Part shown: positions 8,166-12,308 of the stretch, one piece after another
Layout: every line of letters begins with the position of its first letter
Position numbering within the stretch: position 1 is the stretch's first letter
NCBI GenBank assembly: GCA_027349615.1
Contig: DAIEML010000047.1
Location: forward strand, 1-12,308
DNA: 12,308 nucleotides
Origin: Ignavibacteriales bacterium
GTDB taxonomy: Bacteria; Bacteroidota; Ignavibacteria; Ignavibacteriales; Ignavibacteriaceae
Direction of reading: 5' to 3'
Made by a program: the position numbers and the translations under genes
Notes under the pieces: generated by a model
The model's database searches: none
Told to the model about the DNA's origin: nothing
What the model saw: the letters and a program-made list of their open reading frames with translations, nothing else

Positions 8166-8876
8166 ATGATGAAGAAATTTTTTATAATTCTAATATTTCT
8201 TTCTTCAACAATTTGTGCTCAGTATAATGGCAGAAAATTTATGATAGGACTTAATGCTGTTTATACTACTTCAGCAAAAATTTATTTATATCCCAATTCA
8301 TCAGATGTTATTTTGAGAAATACCTATTTCCCGCTGCAAGGCATTTTAAATCCTGGTATTTATTTAAAATATAAATTGAGTGATGATATTATAATTGGTT
8401 TGAATTCAGAGTTGATGACTAAAACATCTGTCGGACCAAATTTAACAGTATTTTCAGGTAATAAAACCGTGACAATTAATGTAACTGATGGATTTAGATT
8501 AATTCCGATAGAATTTTCGATTTATTATTTGCTGCCATTTTCTTTAGAAAGATATAAATTTTTAATGGGCGGTGGTGCTGCACTTTATTACGGTCAACAT
8601 ATAAGAAATTTTGGTGATGCTGAGATCAACAGTCAGGAGACACAAATAGCTTATGGAATTCATGTTTCGGTTTCGATGGATTATTTGCTAACAAATAATA
8701 TTATTATTCATGGTGGAATGAAATTTAGAGATCCGCAATTCACAGTTAAAAATACTTACACTAAACAAATGGTAAATTATAATGGAAGTGAATTGGATCT
8801 TGCACAGAATTCTTTCGTTTCTAAAATTAATGTTGATGGAGTTGCTTTTGATTTGGGCTTAGCATATTCTTTTTAA
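8166..8876 (+). CDS. Small outer-membrane beta-barrel protein
   Basis: This is a 236-residue exported protein of unknown specific function. The N-terminus is a clear signal peptide (MMKKFFIILIFLSSTICAQ). The frame is open upstream to a TTG at 8133, but that would put hydrophilic residues before the signal peptide, so ATG 8166 (or 8169) is chosen. No Shine-Dalgarno is visible. The mature part alternates hydrophobic and polar residues in strand-like stretches (KFMIGLNAVY, GIYLKYKLSDDIIIGLNSEL, IPIEFSIYYLLPF, FLMGGGAALYYG, IAYGIHVSVSMDYLL, IIIHGGMKF, GVAFDLGLAYSF). It ends in Phe, as many outer-membrane barrels do. Together these fit an 8- to 10-strand barrel of the OmpA/'outer membrane beta-barrel protein' type. 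It follows the foldase terminator, so it is transcribed separately. No enzyme motif was seen. Confidence 0.75.
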   Translation: MMKKFFIILIFLSSTICAQYNGRKFMIGLNAVYTTSAKIYLYPNSSDVILRNTYFPLQGILNPGIYLKYKLSDDIIIGLNSELMTKTSVGPNLTVFSGNKTVTINVTDGFRLIPIEFSIYYLLPFSLERYKFLMGGGAALYYGQHIRNFGDAEINSQETQIAYGIHVSVSMDYLLTNNIIIHGGMKFRDPQFTVKNTYTKQMVNYNGSELDLAQNSFVSKINVDGVAFDLGLAYSF

Positions 8877-8925
8877 ATTTCTCTCCTTAAAAAACACAAT
8901 TTTATGTTATTTAATTATATGAAAC

Positions 8926-8933
8926 TATCTTTG
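8926..8933 (+). promoter_or_regulatory. Candidate -7 promoter box for aroK-aroB
   Basis: TATCTTTG matches TAnnTTTG exactly and lies 40 bases before the aroK ATG, which would give a leader of about 33 bases. No clear TTG occurs 19-21 bases upstream, so only the -7 half is supported. Confidence 0.35.
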
Positions 8934-8972
8934 TATAGAACTTAGTTAAAAATAATTTATTTGATTTTTTTT

Positions 8973-9509
8973 ATGATAAAGAAAATTTATTTGACGGGAT
9001 TTATGGGATCAGGTAAAAGTACAATCGGACCGATTCTGGCAAATACTTTAGGTTGGGATTTTTATGACCTCGACTTTGTTATTGAAAAAAAAATTGGTAA
9101 AAAAGTTTCAAAAATTTTTGAAGAAAATGGGGAAGAATATTTTAGAAAGTTAGAGGGCGAAATTTTAATGGAATTATCTGAAAAAGAATATATTATAATC
9201 GCTCTTGGCGGAGGTACTATAGCTAGTCAAGTCAACATTGATCTAATGAAAAGTAATGGAAGAATTATTTATCTTAAAATCTCATCCGAAGCGGCATATA
9301 AAAGATTAAGATTTAAAAGAGACCGTCCGGTTCTTACGAGAGATGGAACCGTTAACCTGGGAAAAAATGAATTTGTTAAAAAAATTGACGAATTATTAAG
9401 TGCAAGAAAAAAATTTTATGAACAAGCGGATTATACAGTTGAAACAAATAATCTGCCTATGGGAATTTTAGTCGATAAACTTGCAAGACTTATTCAATCA
9501 AACAAATAG
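8973..9509 (+). CDS. aroK: Shikimate kinase
   Basis: It phosphorylates shikimate at the 3-hydroxyl using ATP, the fifth step of chorismate synthesis. Numbered from ATG 8973 it has 178 residues, the usual size. Motifs are Walker A GFMGSGKST (9-17), shikimate-binding D32 and D34 (YDLDF), R58 in YFRKLE, GGG at 79-81, the lid RDRPVL (116-121) and the nucleotide-side ARKKFYEQADYTV near the end. These match the positions known from the structurally solved shikimate kinases. A TTG four codons upstream (8961) keeps the frame open but adds MIFF before a typical start and is not preferred. No Shine-Dalgarno is visible, as the region before the ATG is a T-run. aroB starts 23 bases after the stop, so the two form a two-gene unit. 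Calling it aroK rather than aroL is by convention, as there is only one copy here. Confidence 0.96.
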   Translation: MIKKIYLTGFMGSGKSTIGPILANTLGWDFYDLDFVIEKKIGKKVSKIFEENGEEYFRKLEGEILMELSEKEYIIIALGGGTIASQVNIDLMKSNGRIIYLKISSEAAYKRLRFKRDRPVLTRDGTVNLGKNEFVKKIDELLSARKKFYEQADYTVETNNLPMGILVDKLARLIQSNK

Positions 9510-9532
9510 TATTTTCAGTTAAGGGATTTGAA

Positions 9533-10627
9533 ATGACTAAAAAAGTAATTGTGAAATTAAAAGAAAATTCTTACCCAATTTTAATAGGGAAAAATATTTT
9601 TAACAACATAATTGAACTATTAAAAAAGTATAACCTAAATAAACACCTTCTTGTAATAACGGACGAAAATGTAGAAAAAATTTATTCACTAAAAATCAGA
9701 AAAACTCTAGGTAGTAAAGATGTCAAAGTAAATTTTTATTCATTAAAGTCTGGTGAAAATTCAAAATCTTATATTGAATTGAATAAAATTTATGCATATA
9801 TGATCAAAAATAATTTTGGCAGAGATTCTTTAATTGTTGCAATTGGCGGGGGAGTAACTGGAGATTTAGCTGGTTATGTTTCTGCAACTTTTATGCGAGG
9901 GATTCAATTGATACACGTTCCAACTACACTTTTAGCTGCTGTTGATAGTTCAATAGGCGGTAAAACTGGAATAAATTTTCAAATGAAAAAAAATATGATT
10001 GGTGCATTTCATCAGCCAAAATTAGTATTAGTAGATACAACTTTTTTAAAATCATTGCCCCACGAAGAAATTAATTCCGGATTAGGGGAAATAGTTAAAT
10101 ACGCTTTCTTAACAAATCAAAAATTTTTTTCATTTGTTGAGAAGAATTTTTATAACATTAATAATTTAAATGATAATAATTTATTAGAAGTAATATTAAC
10201 TTCGGCAGAAATTAAAGCGGCTGTAGTATCTCAAGACGAAAAAGAATCGGGGCTAAGAAAAATTTTAAATTTTGGTCATACATTTGCTCATTCATTTGAA
10301 ACAAATTTAAATTTTAGAATTAAACATGGCGAAGCAGTTTCCGCTGGAATTATCTGCGCACTTTTTTTGTCAAATAAAATTGGATTATTGAGTTCCGATA
10401 ATCTAGAAAAATATTTAAGTCTGCCATTAAAAGTAAAACTTTCACAAAAATTAAAAAATATGAATAAAGAAGCATTGTTTGAAATTATGCTTCATGATAA
10501 AAAGAACAGAGATGAAAAAATCAAATTTGTTTTAATATCGGATTTGGGGAAATTGATACTTGATGTTGAAGCTGATAAAAATGAAATCCTTTCTAGCATT
10601 GATATGATGTCTAACCTAATTTCATAA
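9533..10627 (+). CDS. aroB: 3-dehydroquinate synthase
   Basis: It converts DAHP to 3-dehydroquinate, the second step of the shikimate pathway, using NAD+ and a divalent metal. The 364-residue length is typical. The NAD-binding and substrate motifs are AIGGGVTGDLAGYVSATFMRG (103-123), HVPTTLLAAVDSSIGGKTGIN (128-148) and KNMIGAFHQP (153-162). Metal ligands expected from the solved enzymes are present: E186 in GLGE, H249 in NFGHTFAHS and H265 in KHGEAVSAG. The start has a good Shine-Dalgarno, AAGGGA (9521-9526), six bases upstream. It follows aroK by 23 bases and shares its promoter by inference. The other shikimate genes are not in the window. No classical terminator follows. The nearest hairpin (10696-10724) is about 70 bases downstream and lacks a T-run. 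Confidence 0.97.
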   Translation: MTKKVIVKLKENSYPILIGKNIFNNIIELLKKYNLNKHLLVITDENVEKIYSLKIRKTLGSKDVKVNFYSLKSGENSKSYIELNKIYAYMIKNNFGRDSLIVAIGGGVTGDLAGYVSATFMRGIQLIHVPTTLLAAVDSSIGGKTGINFQMKKNMIGAFHQPKLVLVDTTFLKSLPHEEINSGLGEIVKYAFLTNQKFFSFVEKNFYNINNLNDNNLLEVILTSAEIKAAVVSQDEKESGLRKILNFGHTFAHSFETNLNFRIKHGEAVSAGIICALFLSNKIGLLSSDNLEKYLSLPLKVKLSQKLKNMNKEALFEIMLHDKKNRDEKIKFVLISDLGKLILDVEADKNEILSSIDMMSNLIS

Positions 10628-10693
10628 TAACACTCACTTGGATAATATTAGCCATCAAATAATTTAATAAAAACATATTTCGGATTTAAAAGA

Positions 10694-10816
10694 GGACTGC
10701 CGGATTGAGGGATAATCCGGCAGTTGAGTGACATTCTTGTGGAGGGATGCTATGCTTAAAACTATTTTCTATTTTCAGAAATATTGTCTCAATTGACATG
10801 CCACTAAAAATCTTTG
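10694..10816 (+). repeat. Structured repeat element, copy 1
   Basis: The copy begins GGACTG. A hairpin, ACTGCCGGATT (10696-10706) against AATCCGGCAGT (10714-10724) with a seven-base loop, is followed by 17-18 bases, GAGGG (10742-10746), TGCTTAAAACTATTT (10753-10767) and ATGCCACTAAAAATCTTTG (10798-10816). The order and most spacings recur in copy 2. A very small frame, ATG 10752 to TGA 10796 (14 residues, MLKTIFYFQKYCLN), sits behind a strong GGAGGG, but coding is unproven. The strand is assigned only for reference, matching aroB and nadA. It could be a small RNA, a leader element or a member of a dispersed repeat family; I do not recognise it. Confidence 0.5.
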
Positions 10817-10918
10817 TTTTTTGAATATTTTTCTTCATTTTAAATCTAAAATTATCCAAGATTACATGTAAATTTTACCTGAGGAAACTTTTCTACTTAT
10901 TAAGTGCTTATTTAAGTG

Positions 10919-11029
10919 GGACTGGCGAGAGTTAAATTTTCTCGCCAGCAAAGATTGAAAATTATGAGGGATTGTGCTTAAAACTATTTCATCTTTGATT
11001 TTACAATTTATATGCCAGTAAAATCTTTG
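10919..11029 (+). repeat. Structured repeat element, copy 2
   Basis: The copy begins GGACTG. A hairpin, CTGGCGAGA (10922-10930) against TCTCGCCAG (10940-10948), spans 27 bases from CTG to CAG, exactly as in copy 1. It is followed by 17 bases, GAGGG (10966-10970), TGCTTAAAACTATTT (10975-10989) and ATGCCAGTAAAATCTTTG (11012-11029). Four stem pairs differ from copy 1 on both arms, so pairing is kept. A frame from GTG 10974 to TAA 11021 would give 15 residues beginning VLKTI. The four codons shared with copy 1 (Leu-Lys-Thr-Ile) are identical in DNA, so they give no evidence for coding. Confidence 0.5.
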
Positions 11030-11070
11030 AAAAATACAATATTATCGGATTCGTAGGTGTGTTTTTTTAA

Positions 11071-11091
11071 GAATCAATTTTTGAATCAATT
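11071..11091. repeat. Tandem GAATCAATT pair upstream of nadA
   Basis: GAATCAATT occurs at 11071-11079 and 11083-11091, offset by 12 bases, roughly one helical turn. It ends 33 bases before the candidate -7 box of nadA, so two regulator subunits could bind the same DNA face. No known NAD-repressor site was recognised in it. Confidence 0.3.
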
Positions 11092-11123
11092 AATTTGAGA
11101 CAATATTTTTTTTATTTTTTTGT

Positions 11124-11131
11124 TAACTTTG
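11124..11131 (+). promoter_or_regulatory. Candidate -7 promoter box for nadA
   Basis: TAACTTTG matches TAnnTTTG. A start about seven bases downstream would leave a leader of about 17 bases containing GGAG (11149-11152). No TTG lies at the expected -33 distance (the nearest TTTG is 26 bases upstream), so support is partial. Confidence 0.35.
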
Positions 11132-11154
11132 AGTGTTAAATATATTTTGGAGTT

Positions 11155-12105
11155 ATGAAAATGATAAGTTCGATTGCAAATGTAGATATTGATTTCGAAG
11201 CAGAAATAAAACGATTAAAAAAAGAAATGAATGCAGTTATTCTTGCACATTATTACCAAGAATCTGAAATTCAAGATTTAGCTGATGTGGTAGGAGATAG
11301 TTTAGAATTAGCAAAAAAAGCAAAATCTACCAATGCAGATGTAATTGTTTTTGCCGGTGTTCATTTTATGGCAGAAACTGCTAAAATCTTAAATCCAAAT
11401 AAACAAGTTTTATTACCGGATTTAGAAGCTGGATGCTCTTTAGCGGATAGTTGCCCGGCAAATTTATTTAAATCGTTTAGAGAAAAATATCCTAAACATT
11501 TAGCAATAACATACATAAATTGTTCAGCGGATGTTAAAGCTCTTAGTGATATAATTTGTACATCCAGCAATGCAGAAAAAATAATTAATCAAATTCCTAA
11601 AGATCAGCAGATATTATTTTCTCCAGATAGAAATCTTGGAAAATATTTGATTAAAAAAACCGGTAGGCAAATGCTATTGTGGGATGGTTCGTGTATAGTT
11701 CATGAAACTTTTAGTGAGCGGAAAATAATTGATCTCAAAGTCCAATTTCCAGATGCAAAAATTATAGCGCATCCGGAATGTGAAGAAACAATTTTAAATC
11801 GCGCAGATTTTATTGGTTCAACGACCAAACTTCTACAATTTGTAATGGAGGATAATGGTAAAAATTATATAGTTGCTACTGAATCTGGAATTCTCCATCA
11901 AATGGAGAAAGCTTTACCTGATAAGAACTTTATTGCAGCGCCACCTGAAAAAAATTGCAGTTGTAATGAATGTCCTTATATGCGATTAAATACTTTAGAA
12001 AAATTATACATTTGTATGCGGGATAGATCGCCAGAGATCATCTTACCAAGTGAGACAATAGAAAAAGCATTCAAACCGATAGAAAAGATGTTAGTAATGA
12101 GCTAA
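11155..12105 (+). CDS. nadA: Quinolinate synthase
   Basis: This [4Fe-4S] enzyme condenses iminoaspartate with dihydroxyacetone phosphate to form quinolinate in de novo NAD synthesis. The 316 residues show the three-fold repeat architecture of the family: AHYYQ (31-35), GDSLELA (47-53), [14 protein letters not shown] (68-81), TSSNA (136-140), PDRNLG (157-162), HPEC (206-209) and GSTTK (221-225). By comparison with Thermotoga NadA (C81, C168, C254), the cluster ligands should be C94 in AGCSLAD, C180 in DGSCIVH and C273 in NECPYM. The last lies in a C-x-C-x-x-C stretch (268-273). GGAG (11149-11152) lies two bases before ATG 11155 and eight before ATG 11161 (residue 3). The better spacing makes the internal ATG a credible alternative start. 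No nadB or nadC is adjacent. The gene ends with its stop overlapping the convergent kinase gene. Confidence 0.97.
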   Translation: MKMISSIANVDIDFEAEIKRLKKEMNAVILAHYYQESEIQDLADVVGDSLELAKKAKSTNADVIVFAGVHFMAETAKILNPNKQVLLPDLEAGCSLADSCPANLFKSFREKYPKHLAITYINCSADVKALSDIICTSSNAEKIINQIPKDQQILFSPDRNLGKYLIKKTGRQMLLWDGSCIVHETFSERKIIDLKVQFPDAKIIAHPECEETILNRADFIGSTTKLLQFVMEDNGKNYIVATESGILHQMEKALPDKNFIAAPPEKNCSCNECPYMRLNTLEKLYICMRDRSPEIILPSETIEKAFKPIEKMLVMS

Positions 12106-12308
12106 GCTTTTTTCAAGATAATTTTAAATGTTGTTCCTTGATTTGGAGTAGAAGACTTTACAAATATTTTTCCCTTATGATAAGTTTCTATAATCCGTTT
12201 TGATAAGCTTAAACCAAGGCCCCAACCGCGTCTTTTTGTGCTATAGCCAGGCCGGAAAATATCTTTTCTTCTCTTCATCTCAATTCCTTTTCCATTATCA
12301 GTCACTTC
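12102..12308 (-). CDS. Sensor histidine kinase, C-terminal end only (runs off right edge)
   Basis: Only the last 68 residues are in the window; the frame is still open at 12308. They form the end of an HATPase_c (GHKL) ATP-binding domain: VTDNGKGI (G1 box), IFRPGYSTK (F box), [16 protein letters not shown] (G2 box) and a final strand, [20 protein letters not shown]-type G2 box is common in membrane-bound histidine kinases of Bacteroidota and relatives. The GTG at 12303-12305 is an internal valine, not a start. The sensor domain, the phosphorylated histidine and any partner response regulator lie outside. Its stop codon (12102-12104) overlaps the nadA stop (12103-12105) on the opposite strand. 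Confidence 0.9.
   Translation of the reverse strand, partial: EVTDNGKGIEMKRRKDIFRPGYSTKRRGWGLGLSLSKRIIETYHKGKIFVKSSTPNQGTTFKIILKKA

Larger units (their letters stand above)
10628..11154. other. 527-base gene-free region with tandem structured repeats before nadA
   Basis: No protein of normal length is encoded on either strand. The region holds, in order, two diverged copies of a hairpin-containing element (10694-10816 and 10919-11029), a tandem nine-base repeat, an A/T-tract, and a candidate -7 box and ribosome-binding site for nadA. Its two GC-rich hairpins stand out against very AT-rich surroundings. Confidence 0.75.

Noticed and set aside
10696..10724. aroB rho-independent terminator
   Set aside because: The stem is GC-rich, but TTGAGTGACATTC follows instead of a T-run and a second covarying copy exists downstream, so it fits the repeated element better. 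A terminator role is not excluded.
10862..10871. Perfect palindrome TTACATGTAA between the two repeat copies
   Set aside because: Ten-base palindromes are common in AT-rich DNA. It has no second copy and no clear promoter context.
10690..11030. CRISPR array or insertion-sequence remnant
   Set aside because: There are only two diverged copies about 225 bases apart with no regular spacers. No transposase frame, terminal inverted repeats or target duplication was found.

Overview
The window is AT-rich (about 30% G+C by eye) and looks like chromosomal DNA from the Bacteroidota/Ignavibacteriota side of the bacterial tree, most likely Ignavibacteria-like. Three things suggest this. A long propeller protein carries a type IX secretion (T9SS)-style C-terminal domain and resembles PorZ. 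Several intergenic regions contain the Bacteroidota-type -7 promoter box TAnnTTTG. Several genes lack a Shine-Dalgarno sequence. The taxon is inferred; no rRNA or marker set is present.

Left part, minus strand (1-5679). Transcription runs right to left. A probable operon starts with a Crp/Fnr-family regulator, followed by a PHP-domain phosphoesterase and ribH (lumazine synthase). After a 212-base gap come a PorZ-like secreted double-propeller protein and an ABC-F ATPase. The ABC-F gene is broken: its reading frame leaves the family pattern just inside the second ATPase domain.

Centre (5680-5963). This is a divergent promoter region. It holds a good sigma70-like promoter for the Crp-family gene, a TTG/TAnnTTTG promoter for the rightward gene, and three copies of CTTATGT that could be operator half-sites.

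Right part, plus strand (5964-12105). A PpiD/SurA-like membrane-anchored periplasmic foldase ends at a strong rho-independent terminator. It is followed by a small outer-membrane beta-barrel protein, then the shikimate genes aroK and aroB. A 527-base gene-free region follows, then nadA (quinolinate synthase). A histidine kinase C-terminus enters from the right edge on the minus strand, and its stop codon overlaps the nadA stop codon.

How the genes fit together. Envelope biogenesis is represented by the foldase, the beta-barrel protein and the PorZ-like protein. Core cofactor and aromatic biosynthesis is represented by ribH, aroK, aroB and nadA. Most of the window is ordinary housekeeping content.

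The least explained part is 10690-11030. It holds two diverged copies, about 225 bases apart, of a compound element. Each copy has a GC-rich hairpin spanning 27 nt, a GAGGG box, TGCTTAAAACTATTT, and ATGCCA(C/G)TAAAA(A)TCTTTG. The two hairpins differ by paired, compensatory base changes, which suggests a structured RNA or a structured repeat family. No CRISPR array, insertion sequence, tRNA or rRNA was seen.
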